Made by a program: the position numbers and the translations under genes. This document shows, piece after piece, positions 46,721-59,591 of a DNA stretch of 64,000 nt (position 1 is its first letter; each line of letters begins with the position of its first letter). This DNA is from Hyperoodon ampullatus. Taxonomy: Eukaryota > Chordata > Mammalia > Artiodactyla > Ziphiidae. The stretch covers positions 1,612,001 to 1,676,000 of the forward strand of contig OX457072.1 in NCBI GenBank assembly GCA_949752795.1, read 5' to 3'. The notes below the pieces were generated by a model, which had not been told where the DNA came from, did not search any database, and saw nothing but the letters and a program-made list of their open reading frames with translations.

Positions 46721-48432
46721 TACTTGTATCATTGAAGAAATCATCTCGGAATTTTAAAAAATGCTGAAATAGTGTTACTATAGTGTGTGCACTAGCTAAC
46801 AATGCATTCTGCTTGTTGAGTTAAAGTTCACCTTATCTAGAATGTGACATTTCACCCACTTTTATTACATAGAATCTTATTTTAATGAGGTCTTTGAAAG
46901 TAATGGGATCTTTAGTCATAGGTTTAAGTATTACAGTAAACATGGATCATGTGTTCTACATAATCTTGCCTCACTAAAGTAAATGGTTCTCTTCCATGTT
47001 GAAATTCATTGATATATTATCATTACTATATCCTGATTATTAGAGCTGACATTTGTTATTCAGCCAACCTTCATTCTTTTTTGTAATATTTACCAAAATT
47101 GAAAAATTACTGCATACTTGAATACTACTTTAAGCTGAAACTTTAGGAATTCAGGAGTATTAAATATTTGGTAGTTCTTTTTTAAACATACACCTATGTA
47201 TACATTTTTGCTGTGACTTTTTATTTTACAACAACATAACATTCAGACTTGAAGTGCCTGTGTAAAGGACCCTACTGTACTTATTTATGTACATGGAATG
47301 TTTTTCACAAATTAAAATGCAGGAAGGGTGGTGAAATGAATGAATGTGTGAAATGGGAATGTCACGTTGCCTTTCTCCAGCTGTAACGTCCACAACAATC
47401 CTAATCCTCATCCCTTCTTCCATCTGTTTTTAGCTTTTCCAGCACAGTTCTGTGTCACTTGGTGATAGCAATTCAAGGTGAGAATGTCAAAATTATCCCC
47501 AATTCCTTTCTTATTTTGCATCGATTCCTCCAAATTCTACATGATACTTGATTTCTCACAATTGATTCACCCACTACTTCCGATGGTGATGTGATTTTCC
47601 TAGGTACAGTTCTATACCTTATTTTCCAGCTGGATAATTTCTGCTGTTACACTTGATTCACTATCCAACAAACAGCACCAGGGCTTGTGGACATTACAGA
47701 CTCTGTCCTTGATTGGACGTCTCTCTCTCACGAAGGCCCTGTCTCCTGCCCTGAAAACCGTCACCATGCTGCCCCACCTGCCATCTGTAGGTGTGAAAGT
47801 GTACCCCTGTCCCCACACCACAGAGGGGGTCATGTGCCCCTGCCTCCAACGCTCCAAAGATTCCTCCGAAAACCTAACCGTGAATGTAGAGTGACAGGGG
47901 CCAGAGGACCCAACCCCATACAGGAAAGCCTTACAATTGCAGTTTCATCTCAAACTCTTATGCTGTAATAATATAGGGAATAAGTAAATTCTTTCTTCCC
48001 CACAATTAATATGAATAAAAAATGATTACACAATGAAATGCTTTGTTTACTCAGTGTTCACAGGTGAGCACCATCTCAACATGAATAGTAAAGCTTTATA
48101 TATTATCTAGTGTTAGTGTAGTTGTTTTGTCTGAAAAACAGTTTGTTTAAAATCATTCCTCAAAGTCACGTTCAATTTCCTTTTCTTCCAGAGGTCAAGA
48201 CTTTAAGGAAATTATTTACTGCAGGTAACATGTCAAGAGGGACGAGTCCAAAGTCAAAGTGAAATTCTAGGTAACTGCTTTGCAACACGGCCGTCAGAAC
48301 ACGGCCCTCAGTGAGTTGCAATGCTTATCTTCCTCTCTGGAGATCTGAATCTTGTCTGGCTGTTCTCACATCATGCTGGGCTAAGAGCTGAGATCTTCAC
48401 AAGCTGTCTCAGTGCTAGTTTGCCACTGAAGA

Positions 48433-48464
<32 letters not shown>

Positions 48465-50159
48465 TTTCCTAATGTGTGCTTCAAGCAGGTCCAGCAAAAC
48501 AGAAGTCTCTATTTTCATCAGTTACAAACAATAGCCAAGGTTGGAGTGGAGGAGGGATGAGTAGGCAGAGCGTAGAGGATTTTAGCACTTAGCGAAAATA
48601 GTCTGTATGATTCGCTGATGGTGGATACATGTTCGAATGCACAGAATGCTCAGCACCAAGAGTGAAGCCTAACGTAGGCTGTGCACTCTGGGTGATGTTG
48701 CCGTGTCAATGTAGGTTCGTAAGTTGTAACAAAGGTCCCACTCAGCGGGGGCATGTTGATCATCGGGGAGACTGTGCATCTGTGCGACAGGGGGTCTAGG
48801 GGAAATCCTGTACTTTCCCCTCAATTTTGCTATGAACCTCAGACTAGCCTACAAAAATCAATTCTTTAAAAATGAAAATATAAAGTAATCCCCAGCTATG
48901 AGCACTTTGACTTCATAGCGAAACAGTGGCAGACAGCTAAATTCCTTTTTAGAGTCTCATAGAAGATAGGATGGCCCCCAACAGGATGGAGGAAGGACAG
49001 AGACCACAAAAGGATTTTATGAAATTTCCCTTCTAACAGACGAATGGAGCTTAAGAAGGTCCAGTTTAAGAACGTCCAGTTTACAGACTGAGCTGTTAGC
49101 TTGTCCTGGTTTAACAGAGCCAACCTGTAAACGTCTCCTTTCATTCCACGTCCCTTTTCTGCTTTTACCGGTTGCCATTTTCTACCAATCTCCGTCCCTT
49201 TGCTCACGTACTCACCCAAGGCGATATGAGAGAATAACTGTGCTGATACATTACCTGATTAAAATGCACATTTGATTTGCATCATAAAATGTGAATGAAC
49301 ATGAGGAAGACAACTGGATTGGTGCTGATTTCTGAGTTTTCAGGAAGATGACATTCATCATTATTCATGATGTGGAACCTATATTTTCCAACCTGACAGT
49401 GTCAGGCCAATGAAATATGCATCCAAGGCATAGTAGGAAACTTGAAAAAAACTTAAAAACACATTATGTCAATCCTGGTCACTGAAAAGATGGATATTTC
49501 TGCATTAAGAAATGTGTATGTGTCAAGGACTTGAAGTTATGCTTATCCAGAAAGATACCCATAATTAGCCTTTTATTTAAAACAAAGTAAAATAAAGTTC
49601 TCTCTCTAGGGTAAGATTTTATAATTTTTAAAAAGTTTTTATTTTTCTCAGTTACACTTGACCAAAACTTCAAGATTGAAGTATACAAATGTAAAGCTTT
49701 AAAAGAAAAGCAGTTGCTCATTGCCTATTTCTATTAACTTATACATTTCTACTTTATTCTCTTACTTACACTTGAGATGCTTGTAATGTTATTTTTTATT
49801 TAATGCTAGACATTATCTATTGAATGCTTATGATAGAATGTGAGTATTTAGCCATTGCATTCCACTCTCCCATGTATCTCACTAACACACTCCCAGTGCA
49901 ATTACATAATAATGATTATATAAATATTAAATGTCACTTGGAAACAAGCCAAGTTCATAAATTCATACTAAGCTAAAAACTAAAGAAAAAAATGGGGACT
50001 TTGCATGGGATTGCCTTGAATATGGAAAAGCAGGAGAGAAATGATTTCCTCACAGTGTTATGTCTGGGGATCCATGACATAGCATCTCCCTCATTTATTT
50101 AACAATGTTGTATTTGTTTGTTGAAATTAAATCAAAACCAGTTGATCTTTGTATATTAC
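46721..50159. other. 29-kb intron, no recognised transposon
   Basis: AT-rich. Holds the (TG)n at 48438-48465. Small open frames (for instance 47685-47968 and 48896-49219) have no recognisable family. Confidence 0.45.
48438..48465. repeat. (TG)14 microsatellite
   Basis: Fourteen uninterrupted tg units. Confidence 0.9.
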
Positions 50160-51560
50160 TTTGTATCTATGCTATTCCATACTAAACTCACTTAATAACT
50201 CACCTGGTAATGTCTCATGTAATAGTGTCCATAGGCTCTTAAGGATTTTCTGTGTTCAAAATCACGTTGCCTCTGAATAATGTCAGTTTCATTTCTTCTT
50301 TCAATTTTTATGATTTTTATTAGCCCTTTTCTTGCCTTATTACAGTAAGATCTGAAGAAAAATTAAGTAGAAATGAAATTGGTGGACATTCTTGCCTCAT
50401 TTCTGATCTCAAAGAGAAATGTTTCAATAATTCATAGTTAATGCTATGATGCTTCTCATACATTTTTGTGTATACTCTTTATAATATGAAGGATACTCCT
50501 TTGTACACTCAATTTCCTATGAGCTTTTATCAAATGAATGTAATCAAATGCTTTGTATCTATTAAAATGATTATATAATTTCTTCATTTTTAAAATTTTC
50601 TACTTCTAACATGATGAAGTATATTGTTTTCATGTGTGTGTCTGGATCTGCTCTGTTGCTCACATTGGGCTAATTTTATGGTTCTGTCCCCAAGTTTACT
50701 GATTCTATCTCCTGTCACTCTATCACCAGGCTAATCTAGCAAGGTTATTTATGTTGTTGTACTTTTTAGTTCTATAATTTCATTTCCTTTTTATAACTTG
50801 TATTTCTTTCCTGAGATATTGTAATTTTTCATTTGGTTCAAGATAATTTTTAATTTCCTGCTGAAATATTTTTAAGGTGGCTTTAAAACACTTGTCAGAT
50901 GATTCCAGTATGTAATTCATCTAGTTTGTGTTACTTGATTATCTTTCCTCATTCAAATGATGATTTCCCTGGGTCTTAGTGTGACATATTATTTTAATCC
51001 TGGCCATTTTGCTTATTTGTTAAGAGTCTCTGGTTCTTATTTACTTATTTTTCTTTTTAGCAAGAAGTCACTGTTTAGCACACAGGTCCTCGCCTAATTC
51101 TGTGGGCTGTGGTTCCACTGACAATATGACATTTAGAACCATTTTGGTGCTAGTTGGGTCTGATTGATTCATCTGCATCTTCAGGCTCCCCGCCCCCCCC
51201 ACGCCACCCCATTCCCTGATGGTGCTAGAGAAGGGGAAGGGGCTTCCCAGGTCGGGGCCCTGCTGCCACTAAGTGGATAAAGTGATGCTTCACCTAGCAG
51301 TGGGTGGACCACCCCTCTGTTGGGAAAGAGCATTTAAGACATCCCCCCTCTGTGCTCTTCCTCCAGGCCTGGGGGCCCTAATCGATTTTTTTCCTTTCTA
51401 CCTTTCATAGTTCTACCTGGTTGTTTCTGGCACTTTTTTCAGTGTTTTAGTTGTACTTGTTTGGGAGAGATAACTTTATGCCATCTTGTAGGGACCAGAA
51501 GTCATTCTAAACCATTTTGATAGTCAATTCTTTAATGACTTCATGGTGAGCATTGTTCTA
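50160..51560 (-). repeat. old LINE-derived block, probably L1 (antisense)
   Basis: Phrases such as 'tttttaaggtggctttaaaa' next to 'cttgtcagatgattccagta', then 'gggtcttagtgtgacatatt' and 'atcctggccattttgcttat', occur in this order in an old antisense LINE region, ending in a GC-rich part (51185-51380) with runs of C. The match is from memory and diverged. Confidence 0.45.
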
Positions 51561-52373
51561 TATGTTTAATAAATTATGTCCCCATGTTTATTAATTGCTT
51601 CTTCACTAATTATTCTTAATTCTTCTCTTAGTTTATGTGAGTTTTTAAATTATATGTATACGTATATCTTTTCCAGGTATGTTTGCTATAAGTAATCCTC
51701 AGCTTTCTGAACTTCTTTTAATATTGCTTACGTTTGTTTTGGTATAATATTTTGAGAAATTATCATTATTTAACTGGTAGAAATAGACCTAGTAATTCTA
51801 TAATTTAGATAGTTGAGAGTTATTGATAATAGCTGTCTCCATCATTATTCTAAATTTTCAGGGAAAGGAAAAGAAAAATATATACAATGATATAGTGGGA
51901 AAATAATAACCGTTTATTTTTTGCAAAAGTGTTTGAGTGAATTGGAACAACTTTAATTAGAATTAGCATCCTGGTCAAATCTGCAGGGTAATTTATTCAT
52001 AGATCTCCAAATAGTGCATCATGGATGCTCAATAAATATTTAGTAAATTAATAAATCTAGTGGTTCGAACACTACATCTTTCTGTAGACCTAACATAGAC
52101 CATAAACTCACGAGAGCCTTGATAAATGTGAATGGAAGATGATGACATCGTGAGTGAACAGGGACTGCAGGATGATGGGAAGAGGATGTGAATGGCTGCA
52201 TTCCTGCAGTGTTAGATCCTTCATCCCCTCCATCTGCCATAAAATGTTTCTGACCACCAGGGAAAAATGTGAGATGTGGAAAAGACAACCCATTATTTCA
52301 AGGGTTTTCAATCGTACAAAAATTTTTGCCAGCGTACTGATAACGGTATCATTTTTATTATGTTTTATGTTAG
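51561..52373. other. end of 29-kb intron
   Basis: AT-rich, no recognised repeat. The acceptor tract 'ttttattatgttttatgttag' is T-rich but has few C. Confidence 0.5.
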
Positions 52374-52476
52374 GTTCAGGTTCTTCGGAATGCTGGAGAA
52401 GAAGTGACCCTGACGGTCTCATTTTTTAAAAGAGCACCTGCTTTCCTCAAACTCCCACTGAACGAAGATTGTGCAT
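52374..52476 (+). CDS. SNTG1: SNTG1 exon: end of PDZ domain and linker start
   Basis: A 103-bp exon entered in phase 0 and left in phase 1. It codes 34 residues: VQVLRNAGEEVTLTVSFFKR, then APAFLKLPLNEDCA, plus the first base of a Cys codon. VQVLRNAG is the rest of the second PDZ helix, and VTLTVSF the last strand. LKLPLNEDCAC then begins the linker. SFFKR differs from the SFLKR I recall in human, a Leu to Phe change. Acceptor atgttag, donor GCAT/gtaagc. A second AG six bases into the exon (gttcag) would give an in-frame exon lacking Val-Gln. Confidence 0.95.
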
Positions 52477-53759
52477 GTAAGCATTTATGAAGAATAGGTA
52501 AAGTGCTCACGTCATATTTACTTTCTAAACCATTATTTCCTGGCAGTAATGAGTAATTTCTTTTTAAAGTTGGGATTTCTGCCTGAACGCAAACATTTTT
52601 CTTTAATAACACAAAGCATTCAGTTAACCCTTCTCCAAAGGGAACAGCTGTTCTTTGTGTTTCAGAATGTATTCACATTTAGTTATTTTCCAACCTGTAA
52701 TTGGGGAAATATTATTTACTTTAAAAATAAATGTCATATCAAACATATACATTTTGCATCTCTATTAAAATTTCATTCATATTGTTTGATGAATATATAT
52801 TCTCTAAGTAGAAAATAATGTTCTCTTATTTGGCTACTGAACTTACTAAATAAGCAGTTACACTTAATTTGTCCTGATGAGAATAGGGAGATTGCAGGAA
52901 GCCCCAGTCTATGTGGAAATGTAATAATTTTCATAAAAGCTACTTAAAAACTTCTGTATCTATTTTCATATTATGAAATGAAATGCATATTATCTTATAG
53001 CTTTTGTTAAAATCAAAGAAGAATTATTTTTAACTGCAGCATAGTTTACATGAAATGAAATGCAAAAATCTTCAATGCTCAGTGGGATCAGCTCTGACAA
53101 ATGCTCACATTTGCTTAATCCACATCCCTTTAGATCACAGAACGGTTCTGCTGTGCCTCTTCCAGTAAATAACATTCCCAGAAACAACTACTGACTTAAT
53201 TTCTTGTCATCAAGTATTAATGTAGTCAAACTGTATTTATTCTTTTACGTCTGCTTCTTTCATTATTAACCATCTCGTGTTACATATTTCAGGAGTTTAT
53301 TTATTTACATTGCTGTATAGTATTCTACTATATGAGTATAGTAAAATTTGGTAATGCATTCTCCTGCTGATAGACAGCAGAACTGTTTCTGGTATTTTGC
53401 TATTGTAAATAAAGCTGCTATAAACATTCTCGTACAAGCCTTCGGGAAGTCATAGTATTTTGTGTCGCTACTATAAGTACCTAGGAGTGGAATTGCTGAG
53501 TCACAAGATAGATGTGTAATCAACTTGCTAACAAACTGCCAAAAGATAAATATTTGCAGGTCTCTTTTGGGGCCACTTTAGGTTTTAATTTTTATTTTTG
53601 TTGACTTGCAAAACTCTGGCTTTGATATAAGTGAAATACAGATTTATTTTACTACCTGGCTTACCTGATAACACTGAGTGTACTGAAGTATGCACTGTAG
53701 AAGGTGTCCATGTAGAACAAGTGGGCTTCTAACCAACGATGCTGTGACTCTTCCCGCAG
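52477..53759. other. SNTG1 intron, 1283 bp, with L1 fragment
   Basis: AT-rich; an antisense L1 piece is at about 53200-53545 (separate entry). The acceptor end is 'gctgtgactcttcccgcag'. Confidence 0.8.
53200..53545 (-). mobile_element. L1 ORF2 3'-region fragment (antisense)
   Basis: 'attgtaaataaagctgctat', 'agtacctaggagtggaattg' and 'ctaacaaactgccaaa' are reverse-complement L1 ORF2 landmarks in the usual order. It lies only about 215 bp before the next exon. Confidence 0.75.
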
Positions 53760-53842
53760 GTGCACCGAGTGACCAGAGCAGTGGCACCTCCTCTCCCCTC
53801 TGCGACAGTGGCTTACACCTCAACTATCATCCCAACAACACA
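53760..53842 (+). CDS. SNTG1: SNTG1 exon: Ser/Pro-rich linker after PDZ
   Basis: An 83-bp exon that starts with GT (finishing the Cys codon from the previous exon) and codes APSDQSSGTSSPLCDSGLHL then NYHPNNT, ending in phase 0. It is a polar, Ser-rich linker with no fold of its own, typical of gamma-syntrophins; 'SSGTSSPLCDSGLHLNYH' is identical to the human wording as I recall it, which is strong for a linker and a good SNTG1 marker. Acceptor ttcccgcag, donor AACACA/gtaaga. Confidence 0.95.
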
Positions 53843-56800
53843 GTAAGAGGCCTAGGGCACAGACCCCATTAATGAGGAGGGCACCCAAGAAAAATATATG
53901 TAGTTACATAGAGTTTGCACAAGCTGGTCTAGGACCCGGTTTCTCTGATATAGTTGAAATCCTCGGCTGCTTTATTTTTTGAGAATTATGATAATTCAGG
54001 GAGGAGAAAAATAAGTAGGTCTGTTATTTTTTCCCCTCTCAGGTCTGTATTAAGCCCTTTGTAAGCTATAGAGATGACTTTGAGAGGTCACGTGTAAAAT
54101 CATACAATCATTTTATAACATTGCATATTATATGTAATTTCATGTTCTAAATAATTTGACATAATTTTTATCATTTTTCTTTTGAAATTATTTAGCTAAA
54201 AGTAGCTATATAATTTGCCATATATTAGGATTGCTTAGGAATCTTCATGCACACCAGGGAATCAATGTAAAGGGAGAAAATCTAACCTACACATTGTGTA
54301 AAATGTGAGGAATATTAAACTATACATGTATTTAATAACTGATAAATTTGGCATGTTTGTTTTATAAAGTGTCCATTTTTATTTTCCACCTGTACTTTGG
54401 AGTAAACAGGTTTTTTTTTCTTTTATAAATATTTTGAAACTCCTTGTATTTCACCCTTCAAAACATGTACACATTCTAAAGACAAAACGATTCCCTGTGG
54501 TTAAATGTGAGACTAACAATTTCCCCTGTGCTCACAAACACGAAGAGAAGCAGAGCTCACTTTACGTAGAATTTTATCTTTCTGTTCCGTGTATTAGGAT
54601 GTATGCGACGTGGAGCTTCCCCTGACTTGTGTGATTCACTGTCCATTGGAAATTCTTGAGCTCATTGTGGCATTTTACTCCAGAGTCCTCCTGTGGACAT
54701 CTGCAGGTCTCCGTGGCCCTCACTGTGCAGGACTGCACAGCAGTAATCTCAGCTGAGTCCCACAGGCCTCCATGTCGTTTTCATTTGTTTGTTTTTTTGC
54801 TTTGAAAGAGGAACCCTTGGCAACATCAAAGGTTACCTCTACAAGTATAAACTAACCCCATCTGGGTGTACTTCACTGCCCTCCTCTTTTACTTTTGTTA
54901 CCAGAGAAATAACTGTCACACAATAGTTAATACTTAAAATGGAGGATCTTCAGAAGATGACAAGATCTGAGTGACTTAATTTCCTGATGAGAGAACGAAT
55001 ATACACGTCCTGTGCTCCCATCAGCTCCCTCCTCAAGGCTCTTACAACCTCCAGCCCAGTCTTTGCCTCTTGCTTCAGTAATTGCTCTGCTCACCTCCGT
55101 CCCTTCCAGTGGAGATGCTCTTGAGGCCTTTGATTCTTTCTAGTCCTTTGTGCTGGGAAGTGCCCTGAGCCCCGCTGTTGTGAGTGTCGCTGTCCCTCTT
55201 ACAGGAGTCTCTGCCTGGTATCGGTATGGCTGCAGCCGAGGATGCAGAGATGGGGCACAGAGGCAGCCTCCCCGGCCTTGGCAGGTGACACAGTGGCCAC
55301 CCGCCCTCAGGAGCCCACATATAGCCAGGTGTTCCCTCCTCATCCACTTTCTCCTGAGAGCTTTCCCCACCCATGTCACTCACACAAGAGTCCCCATCTC
55401 AGCTCTGCCATTTACTGCAGAGTGGGGACAAAGGTGCCAAGGAATATTTTTATTCTAGTTCTTGCCCCTGTACCCTTGGAATCCTATGTAATAACAAGTG
55501 GACAGGAAGGTCTGTGGGTAGGAGCCATTCTGGTCTGTTTTTAACTCATCCCACTGATGTACACAACAGCATCTACAGACTTGGTTACATGACGTGTGCC
55601 TCTATGTGGTTGCTTGATATAATGTCTTCCTTTACAAAGGCATAATGAGAGTACGGAAACTACTCAGCAGCTCTGTAACATGGCTGTTCCAAACAAATCC
55701 AGCTGCAAACTTTTCAAAAAACCTATCATCATAAATTGTTCTTACTGAGTTGTGTCATTCCATTTTCAAGAGGCATATTTTATTTCCATTTTTAGCATTA
55801 GGATTGAACATTATTTGACATTGCTGAAGATCTTTAAGTGTAAGGAAATTAATGGCACTTATGATGTTTTAGACAATAAGAATCAAGACATATATAAATC
55901 AAAGTGTAATAAAAATAAAGACAGTAATTGCATTTAAGTTAATTGGATATTTGCTGAGAACCTACTCCAAGAAAACCCTCTTCACGGTGCCATGGGGAAA
56001 AGTCCATTATGGTTCCTGACCCCAAAACGTTTAAAATCCAGATGTATAAAAGTAACTGTCATGTAAGCAGGAAAATTACAATGGACGTTAGCATTCTAAT
56101 ACCAGAGAAAAGGGCTGCTAGAATCTATGAACATCTGACTTACAGAAATCAACAAAAATGGGGGACTTCAGACCAAACGTGAGCCCGCCTGGGCATCAGA
56201 CCTGAGTGGGTCACGCAGAGTCGGCATCCGGTTGAGGGGGTGGAGGACGTGTCTACTCAGAGGTTCATGAAATGAGGGGCAGTCAGAGCGTGTCTCCTCG
56301 TGACCCATCGTTAAATAATGAGGCACCTGGGCCCCAGGAGGCACGTTCCACAGAAAGTGTGCAGATCGCAGAGACGGGGTCCATGAGAGAAGCACTCTGT
56401 CCGCTGCTGTGTCTGCGTCCTCACCTCTGTCCCAGGCCCGGGGACTCTGTTTTTAGTTCCTGTGCCTTAATTATCCTCTGAAGAAAATTTTGCATAAGCA
56501 GGTGCCATTTGAGTGCCCTCAAACATTCTGTGTATATTTTAAGGCAGCATTTTACACATATGAGAAAATAACACCTTATAATATATATATTAACATCACT
56601 CCACTTTCTTACATAAAAACGTAGTCTAGTCCTTCTAAGGGCCTGAGATCACTAATTTTAGCATATACAAGATTCTCCCCGTTTGGGGCCAAAGTGAAGA
56701 AAGAATTCGCTTTGTGCTCACGAGGAGACAAATTCAGATAACCAGCTAACCAGATTCTGAGAAACGTTTTTCTTAACTATATACCTTTAATGAATACGTT

Positions 56801-57478
56801 TATGCCACATCCTTAGCAAAATTTGGATCAGCGTTCTGCCGTGTATGCTATTCTATTTTGGCCTGATAATTGCTCTTGAGGTTATTGTATGGCAATATAC
56901 CTTGAAATGTGTTACATTTTGAGAAGAGAGTTTATTTTAAAGTAAAGACTCTGTAAATGCTACTTTTCCCATTCACACTATTAATATTATAGGAAACAAC
57001 ATTCTTGACACTGAAGAATAAAGCTCTTGAAAAATAGTTATGGGCCTTAAAGCCATAAAAATTCTTGTGTTTTTAGATCATTTTATATACAATTAAAAAT
57101 AACTCCAAGACTGCTGTTACACAACAAGACTAGAAAGCAAATTTATATTCTACTATTGGAATTAAAATAAATAATAAGGATAAATAATTTTCAAAAGATA
57201 CCAGATATTCCACTGTAAATAACAGATCTGTAAAATGAAATACATTAACCCTGATTAGTTCAGTAGCTGAAGTGGGACTTATCTCTTATTTTTTATAAGA
57301 AAGAAACATAAAAGAAAGTGACATGTTTACAACTTTGCTACATAAAGACATCCAGTCAGTGTGCTGCATCAGGACATGTCAAAGATCCCATGTGTTTTTA
57401 CATCTGCTGATCCATGAAGTCTATAAAATGTGATTTGTAAAACTTATCATCCTCACCTATTGGTGACTGTCTTTCTCA

Positions 57479-57542
57479 GGTATTCCATTACCTGTGGAAT
57501 GGACCTATTCCATTACCTGTCACAGGTATTCCATTACCTGTG
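57479..57542 (+). repeat. Tandem repeat around tattccattacctgt, three copies
   Basis: The 15-mer tattccattacctgt occurs three times, at about 57481, 57506 and 57527, with spacers of 10 and 6 bases. Between copies, 'ggaatgg' and 'cacagg' make small inverted matches with the unit. Confidence 0.8.
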
Positions 57543-57734
57543 TCTTTTATGTTCTTTTACATTTTCTATCTGTTCAGGGAACAATGAAGTGAGAGGATCT
57601 CTTTGTGCTTCTCATGAACGACAGGAAACAAATAATTTGCCTAAAGTTATGTTGCAAAACTGTGAAATAATCAAGACAGACATCTGAGTCATTCTTTCCA
57701 TGGTTTCAGCTCTGATTATGAAAGTTAAATGTTG

Positions 57735-57835
57735 TGCTGTGGTGTCAGAGAGACGTAGGTTGGAGTGAATCCTGGCCCTGTTGCTGGCCGGCTGGGAGCC
57801 TCGGGTAGATGCCTGACTGTGCAACCTCTCAGGCG
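57735..57835 (-). repeat. MIR-like fragment (antisense)
   Basis: 'gtgtcagagagacgtaggtt', 'gagtgaatcctggccctgtt' and 'gcaacctctcagg' keep the order of an antisense MIR. Confidence 0.6.
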
Positions 57836-58059
57836 TGGGCCTCGAGCATGGGGCCCGGGAGCAGGTTTCAGCCGTGCGCTGCTGTGAGCTTAGTGACGGG
57901 GCTGCTCGGTCATGTCTGGCCTGGCCACAGAAACTGCACCCATTTACCCCAGGGTGTCACACAGGATTGTGGTTTCAAGTGCCCTCATGCAGAAAAGACG
58001 GGAAGCAATAATTTACTGCTTCTAAAAACCTTTAGGTTTTCCTTTGGTGACAGCCTTGT

Positions 58060-58165
58060 CTTTGGAGATGGGTGAGATGTGGCACAGAAGAGCTACGTAA
58101 CTTGCCCCAGGACTCATCAGTTGGGAAATCGGGGTTTTGAACCCAGATGGTCTAATTCTTATGGG
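58060..58165 (+). repeat. MIR-like fragment (sense)
   Basis: 'gatgggtgagatgtggcaca', 'gctacgtaacttgccccagg' and 'aatcggggttttgaacccag' match the 3' half of MIR. With the antisense fragment 57735-57835 it forms an inverted pair. Confidence 0.7.
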
Positions 58166-59460
58166 GAGCCTCAGCCCTCACATGCCGACCATCTGTGACA
58201 TCTGACGTGAGGGCCAGGAGAAAGGAAACGATTCATGGGAATCCTGAGTCTGTGCCTTTCAGTCACCACAGAAGCACTGAAAGCAGCCATCTTGCACCAA
58301 AGGCTGTGTGTCCCGGAGACCTGTCACCAGTGGAGCCCCTCACTCTTGTCAGCCAGGCCTCCTTCCCGGGTGCTCTAAAATGCTAGAAGGATTTCGTAGA
58401 CTTTCATTGGCATGATGGTTGACAATTAACCTGATGCCAGAGAACTCTCAACCTCTAGTGAAAATAAAGGAAGTTTCCCCCTCCCCCCAAATAAGCAATT
58501 TTGAAGACGTTAATACCTGAAAGAAAAGTTAATAATATCTAGACTCACAGAGGTTCAACATTTAGACTAAAATAGAATCTCCTTCTAGCATCATCACTTA
58601 AAAATTACAGAATCTATAGCCTAGAGAGAAATCCGTCCGTGTCAGCAGTTCTCTGATCAGATGGAGGCTTGGCTTGTACAGCCCAGGCCGACTGCATGTC
58701 CATATCATTCCTGTGCTGGTGCCAGGAAAAATCTTAACAGGGAAGCTGATCCAATGAAAGAAACATGGATCAACATCAGCTGAAAAACTCAAATGTTATT
58801 CAAAGATATGTCTTTTGTATACATAAGGAAAAAAACTTAAGCTTTCTATGAAACTTAAAATATATGTAATTTTAAACCAGTAGTAGTTGTCTTAACATTA
58901 AAACAATATAAGAAAATACAAACATTTTATTGACATAAACATGAAATTAAAACAATGGACAAAGATTTCCTTGAGTAGTGTTTGAGGGTTGTTTTATAGG
59001 AATATTCATTCTACTCAAAAATATTTTTAAGTAAGTGATGGATCAAAAGCCCTTCTAACAATGTTTAGTGCTTTAGCAGATAGAAAATATTTGCTAATTG
59101 AACTTACTTGATTTTTGTCACCTGCTAGTTCACTGTAATTAGTTCTGCCCATCTTTCTCATTCTTGAATGAGTTCAGTCGTCGCTACTTTATTTCTTCTT
59201 CCTTCTCCTCTGCCCGTTGTTCACGTTTTCACTACAATTCTTAATCTCAGTGATTCCCTCCTCACTTTCTCATAGAATTCCATTAACCATGAAATTAACA
59301 AATATAACTTTATTGCCAACGAACAGGGATTTCTTGTGGTATTCTATAAATGTCTTTTGATTATGTAAGGGTAAAATATCCCTCAAATGACAAGGGTGGG
59401 ACATCAACACTGAAAACACAGAAACAAAACAGCGCTGCTGAACATTTGTTTTCTTTTCAG

Positions 59461-59591
59461 GACACGCTGTCCTGCTCTTCGTGGCCCGCGTCCCCGGGCC
59501 TGAGGTGGGAGAAGCGGTGGTGTGACCTCAGGCTCATCCCTCTGCTGCACTCCCGGTTCTCCCAGTATGTGCCCGGGACAGACCTGAGTCG
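59461..59591 (+). CDS. SNTG1: SNTG1 exon: post-linker conserved region
   Basis: A 131-bp exon entered in phase 0 and left in phase 2 (CG of an Arg codon). It codes 43 residues: DTLSCSSWPASPGLRWEKRW, then CDLRLIPLLHSRFSQYVPGT and DLS. The Trp/Arg-rich WEKRWCDLRLIPL segment looks like the opening strands of a PH-like fold; that this begins the C-terminal PH part is an inference, since the following exon is absent. One change from the human wording I recall (WPTSPG there, WPASPG here). Acceptor tttcttttcag, donor AGTCG/gtgagt. The exon is much GC-richer than its surroundings. Confidence 0.95.

Larger units (their letters stand above)
53843..59460. other. SNTG1 intron, 5.6 kb
   Basis: Contains a possible L2-like piece (about 55930-56060, 'tggatatttgctgagaacct'), MIR-like fragments and a short tandem repeat (separate entries). 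The GC-richer 55080-55440 and 56170-56460 stretches have overlapping open frames in several frames but no family that I recognise. Acceptor tract: 'catttgttttcttttcag'. Confidence 0.6.
13919..59591 (+). other. SNTG1: SNTG1 gene, visible part (seven internal coding exons)
   Basis: Gamma-1-syntrophin is a cytoplasmic adaptor of the dystrophin-associated protein complex, mainly neuronal; its PDZ domain binds C-terminal tails of partner proteins. Seven exons in one direction splice to a continuous frame of 172 codons that matches the vertebrate protein from about residue 55 to 226 (numbering from memory of the human protein). Gamma-2-syntrophin is excluded by the linker and PDZ wording: SNTG1 has 'HEEVVQVLRNAGEEV' and 'LKLPLNEDCACAPSDQ', as here. 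Visible introns are about 8.2 kb, 0.8 kb, 93 bp, 29.1 kb, 1.3 kb and 5.6 kb. The 5' exons with the start codon and the exons for the C-terminal PH/syntrophin-unique part are not in the window. Nothing suggests a pseudogene: all splice sites are canonical and no frame is broken. Confidence 0.95.

Noticed and set aside
55075..55458. Overlapping open frames on both strands in a GC-richer stretch
   Set aside because: Four frames are open at once; this reflects base composition, with no protein family recognised.
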